Source of the DNA: Diadophis punctatus similis
Taxonomy: Eukaryota; Chordata; Lepidosauria; Squamata; Dipsadidae
Length of the DNA: 64,000 bases
Direction: 5' to 3'
Assembly (NCBI GenBank): GCA_023053685.1
Contig: JALIGW010000002.1
Location: 239,411,177-239,475,176 of the forward strand
This document shows, in pieces, positions 1-19,079 of this stretch (position 1 is its first letter; each line of letters starts with the position of its first letter). A program made the translations under genes and the position numbers. The notes below the pieces were generated by a model. That model was not told where the DNA came from, made no database searches, and saw only the letters and a program-made list of their open reading frames with translations.

Positions 1-1
1 C

Positions 2-109
<108 letters not shown>

Positions 110-290
110 ATATGTTGAGTATGGAATGACTTTAGAACTGGGATATATTGTTGGTCTCAGGTCTGCTGTATTGTGTGTTTTATTGTCGGTTCTCTTATGT
201 TTTCAAGCCTTTTTGAGCCACTTGGAATCGCTGTTTGCAAATTGCGTGGCTTTATAAATAATTTAAACAACAACAACAACAATAATACAG

Positions 291-645
291 GTAGTCCTCA
301 ACTTACGACCACAATTGAGCCCCAGATATCTGTTGCTAAATTAAGTGACTTTTTCACCATTTACACTCTTTCTTGCCACAGTTGTTAAGTGAATCACTGC
401 AGCTGTTAAGTTAGTAACTCAGTTGTTAAGTGAATCTGGATTCCACATTGATTTTGCTTGTCAGAAGGCCGCAAAATGGGCTCACCTGATTCTGAAACAC
501 TGCAGCTGTCATAAATGTGAGACAGTTGCTAAGTGTCTGAATTTTGATCATGTGACCATGGAGATGCTGCAACGGTCATAAATAACTTTTTTCCAGTGCC
601 CTTGTAACTTTGAATGGTCACCAAACACGTTGGGTCCAGCACAAG
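291..645 (+). mobile_element. Foldback repeat of the AGGTAGTCC family (partial)
   Basis: Starts CAGGTAGTCCTCAACTTACG and carries the typical internal TTGTTAAGTGAATC and TTTTGATCATGTGACC blocks. Related copies occur at 8011, 21935, 26700 and 27975. In better copies the far end is the inverse (AAGTCGAGGACT), so it is an inverted-terminal-repeat DNA element. The right end is lost here. Confidence 0.6.
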
Positions 646-909
646 GGTGAAATTCAACCACCTCAGCCCGGCTTGGGAGAGGCGGTAGGGACAATTTGAA
701 TCGGTTCGCAGAGCCGATAAAAATCGCCCCTGGTTGGCCCTGCCCACGGCCACCTGGTCGCCACTCACCTCTTAATAACGTAGACAGCTCTTGTCTACTT
801 TATTGGGCACACAGAAACTCCTGTTAACCCCAAGGCTACGAGGATGCTGGGACCTGTAGTTTAATAACAAATGGGAAAGCACCAGGCTGGGGAAAGCAAG
901 TAGATAGAT
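646..909. other. No gene seen; degraded repeat
   Basis: Contains AAGGGTGAAATTCAACC near the left edge, resembling a hAT MITE terminus, and otherwise nothing I can classify. Confidence 0.3.
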
Positions 910-1145
910 CAGGGGTGAAATTCAAAAAGAAGATATACCAATTATTATACACAAAACAATAAAAGAGGTACACAAATATTTACATAAGAGCAATAGGAGT
1001 CTTTTTGAATAATTTGTAGGTCATTAGGGCAAAGAAGTTACGTCGACTTGGCCACACCCACCCACCCAGTCACATGACCACCAAGCCACACCCACCAAGC
1101 CACGCCCACAGAGCCAGTAGGGAAAAATTTTGAATTTCACCCCTG
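910..1145. mobile_element. hAT-like MITE, CAGGGGTGAAATTC termini
   Basis: The left end CAGGGGTGAAATTCAAA is the inverse of the right end TTTGAATTTCACCCCTG. The interior is rich in CCACACCCACC blocks. No clean target duplication; another MITE (1149) inserted right at its end. Confidence 0.7.
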
Positions 1146-1148
1146 GAC

Positions 1149-1424
1149 CACGGGTGGGTTTTAACTTACCTCGCCACCAGTTTGCTTCCTCCCGCGCTGT
1201 CCGTGCGCATTGCACACCGCACGGTCGTGTGTGCATATGCAGTGCCAAAAACCAAGCTTCTGTGCATGCGCAGAAGCAAAAACCAACTTCTGCACATGCG
1301 CAGAAGCCAAAAACAAGATGGCGGCACCCACGGACCGGCACCGACAGAACCGGCTCCATGACATCATCACCGGTTTACTAACGGTTCTAAAGAACCGGTT
1401 AGAACTGGTAGGAACCCACCTTTG
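1149..1424. mobile_element. hAT MITE, CANGGGTGGGTT termini, with 8-base duplication
   Basis: The ends CACGGGTGGGTT and AACCCACCTTTG are inverse of each other. The flanks 1141-1148 and 1425-1432 are both CCCTGGAC, the 8-base duplication expected of hAT transposons. The interior has GCGCATGCG motifs and ACCGGTT-rich arms. Confidence 0.85.
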
Positions 1425-1432
1425 CCCTGGAC

Positions 1433-1735
1433 CAGTCAATTGTCCTGGGACAGAGTAAACCATCACTTCCTTCAAGGCTGGTGTATATAGCTCTCCCCAC
1501 CCCCCAACAAGCACTAAGCTTTATGGGAAGGCTGTGAAGATTGTGGTGAGGAAGTCAGTTCTCTCATCTTTCAGATTTAAGATGTAGATCACTCTGGAGT
1601 GAAAAGCCACTCCCATAGCACTGCTACATTTCCAACCCGAACCAAGTCAGAGATGCTGTGCAAGAAACCATCTTTCGAGGCTGTTTAGGTTTGAATGGAA
1701 TGAAACTGGCTGAAGTTTCACCCCAAAGGGACGGC
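1433..1735. other. No feature recognised
   Basis: Unclassified sequence without a supported reading frame or repeat family. Confidence 0.3.
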
Positions 1736-2480
1736 GTTAATGTTTGTACCAAAGCAGCTAGTGGACACTTAATGGTTCTGGCAGTGTTTCAATATTTGAG
1801 GGGCTGTCACAAAAAAGAGGGGATCAATTTCTCAAAAACACCAAAAGGCAAGACGACTGGATGGATGGAAACTAATCAAGGAGAGAAGCAATCTGGAATT
1901 AAGGAGAAACTGCCTAACAGTGAAAACAATTAACCAGTGGAACAGCTTGCTTTCAGAAGTTGTAACTGGAAGTTTTGAAGAACGGATTGCACAACCATTT
2001 GTTTGAAATGGTATAGGGCCGTGATGGCGAACCTATGGCACGCATGCCACAGTTGGCAGGTGGAGCCATATCTGCCGTCACGCGAGCCATTGTCCTAGCT
2101 CAGCTCCAGCGTGCATGTGCACGTTGGCCAGCGGATTTTCAGCTCACGTGGAGGCTCTGGGAGGGTGTTTTTGGCCTCCGGAGGGCCTCGGGGGGCATTT
2201 TTGCCCTCCCCAGGCTCCAAAAAAGCCTCTGGAGCCTGGGTGGTGGTGGTGGTGAAAAACGGGCCTACCGGAAGTAGGGAAATGGGGGAGAGGGGGTTGT
2301 GCACGCATGCGCAGGGGATCGGGGCACCTGGAGGGCCATTAAATTATGGGTGTGGGCACATGTGCACGCACGCTTTCGGCACCTGAGAGAAAAAAGGTTT
2401 GCCATCACTGGCATAGGGTCTCCTGTTTGAGCAGGGGTTTAGATTAGAAGACCTCCAAAGTCCCTTCCAAATCTGTTATT
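1736..2480 (+). mobile_element. CR1 LINE 3' remnant, split by a MITE
   Basis: Decayed CR1 ORF2 C-terminal region (blocks matching [11 protein letters not shown] and NQWNSL) followed by the CR1 3' tail at 2411-2480 (TAGAAGACCTCCAAAGTCCC). A hAT MITE at 2019-2410 interrupts it. Confidence 0.75.
2019..2410. mobile_element. hAT MITE of the GTGATGGCGAACC family
   Basis: Ends CCGTGATGGCGAACC and GGTTTGCCATCACTG are inverse repeats. Flanks GTATAGGG and GCATAGGG match at 6 of 8 bases. A sister copy lies at 37159-37584. It sits inside a CR1 remnant. Confidence 0.8.
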
Positions 2481-2523
2481 TTATGTTAAAGATGACTACC
2501 TCACCTCTCTGAAAGGATGGGGC

Positions 2524-2822
2524 CAGGGGTGAAATGCTCCCGGTTCGGGCGGGCCTGTCAGTCGTCATAGAGCCAATAGAGCCGATAGCGATTGCAGCGC
2601 TAGGCTTCCCCCGCCCGCTTCCCCCACCTGCCTGGATGCCACCATCTGGGTTCTTTTACCCTCTGCGCATGCGCAGAGCGCTCTGCGCATGCACAGAGGG
2701 TAAAAGAACACAAATGGCGTCGTCCAGGCGGGTTGGGGAAGCCTCGCGCTATGATCGCTATCGGCTCTATTGGCTCTATGACGACTGACAGGTCCGCCCG
2801 AACCGGGAGCATTTCACCCCTG
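2524..2822. mobile_element. Near-perfect palindromic hAT MITE with 8-base duplication
   Basis: The whole 299-base unit reads as a long inverted repeat: CAGGGGTGAAATGCTCCC at the left, its complement at the right, arms continuing to a GCGCATGCGC centre near 2690. Flanks 2516-2523 and 2823-2830 are both GATGGGGC. Confidence 0.88.
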
Positions 2823-2830
2823 GATGGGGC

Positions 2831-3545
2831 TGTTCTCCTGGAACCCTCCTGGACTCACCGCTACTGCTAGACAGGCAAGTGGAGGTTGTGGCCAGGCAGC
2901 TTCAATCTAACATTGACTCATGCACGAATTGTGTTGAGATTTATTCCTGACTGGGAGAGCCAATTGTAACAAAGCTAGCAGTAAGTCTTGCCTGGTGACT
3001 CAGTCAGCCAATCAGGGTAAAGTGCAACTGAGCATGTGCAAGAAACTGAGAAAGAAGAAGGGCGTGGTTTAGTCAGTTCTCCATTAAGGTTCATTGTGAA
3101 TGTTTCTCACCATGCGGTCTCTGTAAGAAGAATGTGGTACTGTAAATTTTTTGTTATGATTATAAAGAAGTTATTTGATTCAGCTGAATGCAGTCATTTG
3201 TATAAGCTTGATTTATTTCGCAACGAAATCTGTGATAAATTGTAGCCGTATCATCAGTGAAAGACTGTGAGCAAGGTGATACCTGCGCTTATAACCACTC
3301 CCCTGGATTATTTCATGGGAATGTCCTGCAAGAACTACTTGGAAACTGGACTTAGCATGGAAGGCAGCAATGTGTCTCTTGACAAACCGGAATGAGAACA
3401 CCTCTTTTAAGGCGACTCTGTTGGTTACTGGGTGCTTCCGGAAGGAACCACCTGGAGGCTGCTGACCTGAGTCTTCCTTCTGTATGGCTTGTACCCCTGG
3501 GACTTTTAAAGAGCAAAGGACCACATCAGAACTGTAGGAAGTTTC
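2831..3545. other. No gene or repeat recognised
   Basis: No coding similarity seen on either strand. The small open frames here have no recognisable domain and no splice context. Confidence 0.3.
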
Positions 3546-3548
3546 AAG

Positions 3549-4595
<1,047 letters not shown>

Positions 4596-5118
4596 CAGGG
4601 GTCCTCAAACTACGGCCCGCAGGCTGGACACGCCCCACTGAAGCCATTAATCCGGCCCACGAGGGACCATGAGGCTGCCTCACCCACATCGCCCCACCTA
4701 CCTGCTGGCCTCCACCTGCCTTCTGGAGGCCGAGGCCAAAAACGGGACATGCAGACATGCCACCCAAAAATAGGCCCATTTTTGGGTGGCAGAGTGGTTC
4801 TGGAGGCCGAGGAGGCCAAAAATGGAGATGGGGGGGAAGGGAGGGCGAGAGAAACAGAAGTCTCTCACCCACCAAGACAGCCGCATCCCTTCACTAACCT
4901 GCTTTCCACCCCCAGGAGCATAACAAATAAATTTAATTTGTGTGTATTGTTTAATGGGCTGCTAAAATGGCCACACCCACCCAGTCACATGACCACCTAT
5001 CCACATCCACCCAGTCACATGACCACCTAGCCACACCCACCAAGCCAGTCTGCCCCCCCCCCCGGCAGTCTGAGGGACTGTGAATTGGCCCCCTGTTTAA
5101 AAAGTTTGAGGACCCCTG
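4596..5118. mobile_element. hAT MITE, CAGGGGTCCTCAAACTACGG termini
   Basis: Left CAGGGGTCCTCAAACT mirrors right AGTTTGAGGACCCCTG with one base difference. Flanks ATTTAGGG and ATTTAAGG match at 7 of 8. Interior C/G-rich without a transposase. Confidence 0.85.
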
Positions 5119-5457
5119 ATTTAAGGAATATCTCCCTAGAGTTCAGAAAAGGTACTTTTCTCGCTAATCGGTTCATGATGGACCGATTTTAAAATTTCAG
5201 CTCTAACTCATATTTCCCAAATTGCTGACTCAAAAAATAACTTCTTCCAATTAAAATTCAGGGGAATTTTCAATGCAATCTAACACCACTGCTTTCTCAA
5301 GGGCATTTATGCCCACTGTATTCTCAATTTTCTTCCCGTTCTTTTCAATCGGCTTGTCTGATGAAATCTTTTATGAGAATTGAAAATACTCGCAGATAAT
5401 CTTTAAAGACCTTCAAGCAGTTGAATAAATACATTTTATTATGGATATTTTTAATAT
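5119..5457. other. No feature recognised
   Basis: AT-rich unclassified sequence between a MITE and a SINE. Confidence 0.3.
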
Positions 5458-5683
5458 GGAGCAGTGGTGGCGCAGTGGTTGGAATGCAGTATTGCAGGCT
5501 AACTCTGCCCCCTGCCAGGAGTTTGATCCTGAACTGCTCAAGGTTGACTCAGCCTTCCATCCTTTGGAGGTCGGTAAAATGAGGACCCAGATTGTTGGAG
5601 GCAATAGGCTGACTCTATAAACCGCTCAGAGAGGGCTGTAAAGCACCACGAAGCGGTATATAGGTCTAAGTGCTATTGCTATA
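5458..5683 (+). mobile_element. tRNA-derived SINE (CTATTG-tailed family)
   Basis: Head GGTGGCGCAGTGGTTGGAAT resembles a tRNA A box region; a decayed B box (GTTTGATCC) follows, then the family body CTCAAGGTTGACTCAGCC, GTAAAATGAGGACCCAG and the tail AAGTGCTATTGCTAT. At least a dozen copies lie in this window. Confidence 0.85.
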
Positions 5684-5849
5684 GTGCCATATTACTTCGT
5701 TTTCTTGAAATATTAATAAAAGGGATCCAGTCAAAGCTTTTCACAGAATTGTTCTGAGTAGAAACCATGCCTTAACATTGAAGAATCAATTCTTATACAT
5801 TTACCTGACCTGGCTGCGGAATTTAGATGCTGTTCAAAATCATCTAGAA

Positions 5850-6266
5850 CAGGGGTGTCAAACTCAAGGCCCGCGGGTTGGATCTGGCCCGCAGGATGCT
5901 TAAATCTGGCCTGCGGGGCTGGCCTGGAAATAGCAAAGGAGTGGCCTGTGGTGCCTGTGGCAGCCAAAATGGGGCGTGGGGGGGGGCTGTGCACAGCCCC
6001 CCCCCGCAACCCATTTTCATCCTCAACAGCCTCCTGCAACACTCTGCCAGCCAAACCAGGGCACGGGGGTACACGTGGGCCCCCTGCACTCCACTTTTGG
6101 CCTGGGTGGCCTCCTACAGCACTATGTCAGCCAAAATGGGGTCCCGGGGGGGGCAGGGGGCAAAAGGAGGCATCGGTCCCATCTCCTCCCACCCTGGCTG
6201 GCCGGCCCCTGGAAGAGAACTACAATGCTGATCCAGCCTTTGAAGAAATCCAGTTTGACACCCCTG
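5850..6266. mobile_element. hAT MITE, CAGGGGTGTCAAACT termini, exact duplication
   Basis: Ends CAGGGGTGTCAAACT and AGTTTGACACCCCTG are inverse repeats bounded by ATCTAGAA on both sides (5842-5849, 6267-6274). The interior has decayed CpG-rich sequence and no transposase. Confidence 0.9.
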
Positions 6267-6274
6267 ATCTAGAA

Positions 6275-6376
6275 CAATTGATTCTCAAGCTTGGCAACTT
6301 TTAAGGTGTGTGGAACTTCAACTCCCAGGATTCCCCAGGAAACACATGAAAGTTGCCAAGGGTGAGAAACACTGGC
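6275..6376. repeat. Foldback element fragment with AACTCCCAG motif
   Basis: AGCTTGGCAACTTTTAAGG at the left and GAAAGTTGCCAAGG at the right face each other around CTTCAACTCCCAGGATTCC, the core shared with foldback MITEs at 14908, 19690, 25318, 28983 and 46776. Confidence 0.55.
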
Positions 6377-6577
6377 CTAGAAACTATACTGAAAAGAATC
6401 ATTCAAGCTGTGGTTACTTGTAAAAAGGCTTTTTAAAATATTCAACCAGACTGTGTATTCCCGCTCTTTGTCCTAAATCTAGGATAAAAGATATTCAACC
6501 ACCTTTTAAATACCATTTGAGCAAGCAGTTTTCTGTAAGCCAACTTTGCATTCACACGCTTTCCAAATACTTTAAAA

Positions 6578-6800
6578 CAACAGTTCTCAACCTGGGGGTC
6601 GTGACCCCTTTGGGGGTTGAACGACCCTTTCACAGGGGTCAGGAGATTTCGCCCGGATGCCATTTGGGTTCTTTTACCCTCTGCGCATGTGCAGAACGCT
6701 TTGCGCATGCGCAGAGGGTAAAAGAACCCAAATGGTGCCAGCGGGGCAGGGGTCACAGCAGCGGGGCGGGTCGCGGCATTAGGAAGGTTGAGAACCACTG
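6578..6800. mobile_element. SPIN-like hAT MITE with a foreign palindromic core
   Basis: The left end (GTTCTCAACCTGGGGGTCGT, then GAACGACCCTTTCACAGGGG) and the right end (GGTCGCGGCATTAGGAAGG, then TTGAGAACCACTG) match what I remember of SPIN hAT termini. Flanks CTTTAAAA and CTTTGAAA match at 7 of 8. The centre is not SPIN: it is a palindrome (TTCTTTTACCCTCTGCGCAT facing its complement) shared with MITEs at 2524 and others. Confidence 0.75.
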
Positions 6801-6822
6801 CTTTGAAATTTGCAAGAGTCTT

Positions 6823-7345
6823 CGGAAAATGATACCATACCCACTTCTTCAATGGTTATTAGGAAAATTTTGGAATGCTCCGAGATGTGTAAATTAATAA
6901 TGGAGATTCATGAAAAGGAAGATACAGAATTCTATGACACTTGGAATAATTGGTATAAATGGTTAAATCACAATAGAAAATTTCAAATTTGGTTATAAAA
7001 GGTGAACTACAAAGAAATTACAAATGTTCTCAATTCCACGGCCTATGTATACAAGTAGAGGTTTATGTAAATAAAATGGAAGAAATATATACTGATTATA
7101 TAGTAGGAGACTCAATCCATTAAATATAGAACTGGATAAATAATAGTGATTGTTTAAATTAAAATAGTAACATAGTGAAATGTAAATATATCTGGAAATG
7201 AAATAGCTGTAAAAGTGGTTAGTTTTTACCACGTTTGTTTGTATTTTATGTATCTATGTATTTTTTTTGTATTTTTTGGATGTCTTGTTGTTATGTCGTT
7301 TTTAACTAGAAAACTTAATAAAGATTATTTAAATTTTTTTTTGCA
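6823..7345 (+). mobile_element. L1-type LINE 3' end (ORF2 C-terminus and 3' UTR)
   Basis: Reads GKFWNAPRC and then, after frame changes, IHEKEDTEFYDTWNNWYKW, a layout typical of the last part of an L1 ORF2, followed by an AT-rich 3' UTR and AATAAAGATTATTTAAA. Clan assignment is tentative. Confidence 0.55.
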
Positions 7346-7399
7346 AGACAAGAAGTATGAAAAGGTTGTCTTATTTTCCTAATTAAGGAGTTCAATCCT

Positions 7400-7885
7400 G
7401 ACTGACTCACAGTACATTTATTGAATAGCCTGAAGGCCTTTTCAAAAAAAGAAAAACAGAACAAACAGGTACAGAAACAACCGTAAATATATATGGTACA
7501 TGACATCAAAATTCAACGATATCAAAATTCAATAACTAAATTTCTAAAACTAGATAACCCAAATAAAATATCTCGTCTCTAACTCAGCTCATCTTTCTTA
7601 CAATCAATGAAATTCTTTTCAATGTAGCTGGCTCGTATTGCTGTCATCCTATTAAGATAGCGAGTGATAGCCCTTACCAGGGGAGGAGAGTCTGCCTTCA
7701 ATAGAAATGTTAATTTATGCCTTACATTCCAGTGGGAAAATTTATTTATAATTGGGGACAGATATTGTTTTCTTACTTCCTCATACATCTTACATTCAAA
7801 TATTATATGTGCCGTATCCTCGACAACGTTTGCCCTACATATACATGTTCTTTCGTCATACGGGATTTTCCGATAGCCTGACCGA
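7400..7885 (-). mobile_element. Non-LTR retrotransposon 3' end with zinc-knuckle region
   Basis: The minus frame 7579-7885 encodes RTCICRANVVEDTAHIIFEC, the C-x1-C ... H-x4-C pattern found after the reverse transcriptase in several LINE clades, then RAITRYLNRMTAIR and a stop at 7579. 3' UTR follows toward 7400. A plus-strand relative lies at 11881-12700. Clade not determined. Confidence 0.65.
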
Positions 7886-8010
7886 CTCAAGGTTGACTTA
7901 GCCTTCCATCCTTCCAACGTCAGTAAAATGAGGACCCAGATTGTTGGGGGCAATAGGCTGACTTTGTAAACCACTTAGAGGGCTGTAAAAGCACTATGAA
8001 GCGGTATATA
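7886..8010 (+). mobile_element. tRNA-derived SINE, 5'-truncated
   Basis: Body from GACTCAAGGTTGACTTAGCC through GTAAAATGAGGACCCAG to GAAGCGGTATATAAGG; head missing. Confidence 0.75.
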
Positions 8011-8155
8011 AGGTAGTCCTTGACTTATAACCACAATTGAACCGAAAATTTCCGTTGCTAAGTGAGATATTTGTTTAAGTGAGTTTTGCCCCATTTTACG
8101 ACCTTTCTTGACACTGTTGTTAAGCAAATCAGCACACTAGTAACTAGTACACTAG

Positions 8156-9522
8156 TGTTAGAAAAACCCACCAAGAAAATCAACAGGAGTCCAAATGAAC
8201 AATAAAAAACAGTTTTGTTTTTAATCTTTGCGCAAAGGTCCCCTCATGAACAGAGAGTGAAGTCTCTGAAGCAAAAGAGGCAAAGTCATGATGTGAATAC
8301 AACATATAAATACAAACAGCACATAGCGAAGTAACTCCACCCATTCCATTGTCTGCCCCCCCCCCCTTATGTAACAGTTTGGCATCCTCTCATGGTGTTT
8401 CCCAACTTGGAAAGTCCCGAAAATTATCCATCATCCTGACATCTGCACACTTCCTCAAGTTAATAGTCTTTAATGGTCAGAATGTCTCTTTCCCACATAC
8501 ACATATCCTGTCTAAGCAGAAAAATATCCTGTTTATCAGACAGAAGGAAAATTATCAAGCACAAAATACATTTTGGTTATACAATATAATATGTCATAAA
8601 AATGGCTGTGCTATTGCTCTTGTTATAGTGCAATTAGCAGCCGATCCCGAGGATTCGGAGGTAGTGGGGGTGCAGTACAGAAGACCGGTGTTCCTGGCAC
8701 CAGAGACGGAGAGTGAAGAGGACGTGGGGTCAGAGGCTGGCGAACAATTTGAGCCTGATGCATCTCCTGAGATTAGTGACTCAGGAGAAGAGGAGCCTCT
8801 TCTTGATGCCAGAGCGCGTAGGTCCTCAAAGAGACATGAGTGATTAATCAGGAGGAGGCTTCCTCGTGACTAGTACTGCAGGGCTTGACCACGCCCTGAG
8901 GATAGCAATAGCACTTAGACTTATATACCGCTTCATAGTGCTTTCCAGCCCTCTCTAAGCGGTTTACAGAGTTCAGCATATTGCTCCCAACAATCTGGGT
9001 CCTCATTTTACCCACCTCGGAAGGATGAAAGGCTGAGTCAACCTTGAGCCTAGTGAGATTCGAACAGCTGGACTGCTGAACTAGCAATCAGCTGAAGGTC
9101 GCAATGCTGCTTTTAACCACTGCGCTATCTCAGCTCCTTTAAGGGTCTGTCACGAGGGGCTTCGTTGCAGAGAACAACCCCGTTCTGTTTCCAGCATCTT
9201 GATCTTGATCTCGCTTTCTCTTGTGTCTTCGTCTTGGATTTTAAACGTGAACATTTTTCCTGTGCTAATTGGACTTGGGCTTCCGCCAAATCTCCGTGAG
9301 TTTGAGATAAACCTATCTGCCTGTTTCTCTTGGACTCTAGCCAACTATTGAGAAGGCCTCCGTGTAAATAACTCATTAATACCTGATATTCTTTTGAAAA
9401 GATTTAACTCTTGCTAAGACTTTCTTGGAAGTAAAAGTGTATTGTTCCCAATTCATTCCCGTGCATCTTATTTTGGGGGGCATACCCGTGGGGACAGAAC
9501 AATAAGGCTCCATTTTCTCGCA
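8156..9522 (+). mobile_element. Solo LTR, TGTTAG...CA family, 5-base duplication
   Basis: Begins TGTTAGAAAAACCC and ends TTCTCGCA. The bases ACTAG flank it on both sides (8151-8155, 9523-9527), as for gypsy-like or some ERV integrations. No internal retroviral genes are present. An acidic frame at about 8640-8843 (many E, D and S) lies inside, of unknown meaning. A second copy is at 27066-27947. It was later hit by a SINE at 8903-9137. Confidence 0.8.
8903..9137 (-). mobile_element. tRNA-derived SINE inside the solo LTR
   Basis: Complete copy in reverse: AGCAATAGCACTTAGACTTA tail first, then CTCATTTTACCCACCTCGG, B box region GTGAGATTCGAACAGC and head ACCACTGCGCTATCTCAGC. Confidence 0.85.
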
Positions 9523-10101
9523 ACTAGTAACACGCTTGCTAAGTGAATCTGGCTTCCCCATTGACTTTGCTCGTCAGAAGGGGGTCACATGACCACAGGG
9601 GTCACATAACCACTACAACTGTCATAAATAGGAGTCAGCTGCCGAGCGCCTGAATTTTGATCATGTGACCACAGGGATGCTATGTCATAAATGTGCAAAA
9701 TGGTCATAGGTCACTTTTTCCACTGCTATTGTAACTTCGTACCGTCACTAAATGAAATGTAGTAAGTCGAGGACTGTCAGCATTGCTGTTGCTTTGTGAC
9801 TTAGAAACTAATTTATCCGTTGACACGTTTGTTTCTGTTCTTCTAAACAAAAAAAATCCATCTTCAATTCCGGATAGAATGTGACTTTTTTCCTTGCATA
9901 ACATACGGACTGCGGTCAAACACAGGTGGGTATTTCTCTGGATTTCGCTAAAGCTCGCTGCCCCCCAATTAATACATTCTTAAAATAAATTTTCATCAAT
10001 GAGAGTCTTTTGACAGTATCAGGTATTACTTGAGGGTGTGATGGTGGAAAGAGTTTGGCTAATGTAGTTTTCAAGGTGCTGCCTTAGAAATAGAAGCCTT
10101 T

Positions 10102-17656
<7,555 letters not shown>

Positions 17657-17689
17657 TTAGAGATAGATAACACAGAGGTTTCTACTCTT

Positions 17690-17765
17690 CAGATTTATTT
17701 ATTTATTTTGGTTTTCTTATATGCCGCCCAACTCCCGAGGGACTCAGGGCGGCGTACAGCAGAGA
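17690..17765 (-). mobile_element. Short reverse LINE 3' tail
   Basis: TTTATTTATTTTGG then TATGCCGCCCAACTCCCGAG and GGCGGCGTACAGC; same tail type as at 16613 and 23330. Confidence 0.65.
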
Positions 17766-17946
17766 TGCAAAGCTGACTGAGTTTTAACTTCAGGATTTCC
17801 ACATACTTGAATGATCATTACAGCCTGACTTGCAGATGCTTTGGTAGAAGCAATACAGAAAAAAAAAAGATTCATTCACACTCAGCTAGGCCAGCAGGAT
17901 CAAAGGTGGGTCACAGATAATTGTTGGTCTGGGGGGGGGGTCTTTA

Positions 17947-17947
17947 C

Positions 17948-18010
<63 letters not shown>

Positions 18011-18056
18011 CTTTCTTTTTCTGTCTGTCTGTCTGTCTGTCTTCCTTCCAAACTTT

Positions 18057-18119
<63 letters not shown>

Positions 18120-18549
18120 CTCCCTCCCTCCCTTCTTTCTTTCTCTCTCTCTTTCTTTCTCTTTTTCTTTCTCTCTCTCTCCCTCCCTTCTTTCTTTCTT
18201 CTTTCTTTCTTTCTCTCTCCCTCCCGTCTTCTTTCTCTCTCCCTCTTTCTTTCTTTCTTTCTTCGTTCTTTCTCTCTCTCTCTCCCTTCCTCCCTCCTTT
18301 CTTTCTTTCTATCTGTCTTCCTTCCTTCCTAACTTCCTCCCTTCTTTCTTTCTTCTTTCTCTCTCTCTCCCTCCCTTCTTCTTTCTCTCTCTCTCTCTTT
18401 CTCTTTTTCTTTCTTTCTCTCTCCCACTCTCCCTTCCTTCCTTCTTCTTTCTTTCTCTCTCCCTCCCTTCTTTCTCTCTCTCTCTCTCTCTCTTTCTTTC
18501 TTCGTTCTCTCTCTCTTTCTCCCTCCCTCCCTTCTTTCTCCTTTCTTTC

Positions 18550-18599
<50 letters not shown>

Positions 18600-18600
18600 A
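17947..18600 (+). repeat. 650-base (CTTT)n / (CT)n pyrimidine tract
   Basis: Nearly pure pyrimidine strand made of CTTT, CTGT, CCTT and CT blocks, in the first (upstream) intron of the KRAB zinc-finger gene. Reading frames through it are low-complexity and not genes. Confidence 0.95.
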
Positions 18601-18868
18601 AAAAAGGACTCCCCTTACCCAAAGGATATCTTTAAAGGATCTACTGGTTTTGCTAACACCACTAACCCTTTTTCCAATTTGGAAATCCATTTCTTTACAC
18701 CTGTATTAGAGCTAACAAGATGGAGCAGAGAGGAAATTTGGAACACTGGCGACACTGTTAACAAGGAATCAGGTTAACTTTAATTAAACAATACCAAACA
18801 CACATCACCAACAGATCTAAGCCTTTCAACCTATCCATAGAACCGTTGCTTTCCTTAGCATTCCTTAG

Positions 18869-19073
18869 AGCCGTGGTGGCACAGCGGTTAGAAGGCCGCC
18901 TTACAGGCAAACTCTGTCCAGAGACAGGAGTTCAATCCTGATGGGCTCAAAGTTGATTCAGCTTTCCATCCTTCCGAGATTGATAAAATGAGGACTCAGA
19001 TTGTTGGGGGCAAAATGCTGACTCTGTAAACCGCTTAGGGAGGGTTGTAAAGCAGTATATAATCCAATATTGC
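18869..19073 (+). mobile_element. tRNA-derived SINE (CTATTG-tailed)
   Basis: Head CGTGGTGGCACAGCGGTTAG, body GTTGATTCAGCTTTCCATCC and GATAAAATGAGGACTCAG, degraded tail. Confidence 0.8.
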
Positions 19074-19079
19074 TATCCA

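Larger units (their letters stand above)
8011..9778 (+). mobile_element. AGGTAGTCC foldback element split by an LTR insertion
   Basis: The left half (8011-8155) starts AGGTAGTCCTTGACTTA. The right half (9523-9778) resumes with AACACGCTTGCTAAGTGAATC and ends AAGTCGAGGACT. The two halves join cleanly once the solo LTR 8156-9522 is taken out. Confidence 0.75.

Noticed and set aside
5458..5540. tRNA genes at SINE heads (also 16070, 33682, 51290)
   Set aside because: A/B-box-like sequences belong to tRNA-derived SINEs; no cloverleaf gene stands alone.
17841..18709. 262- and 163-codon Ser/Leu/Phe-rich frames
   Set aside because: Translation of the CTTT/CT tract; low complexity only.
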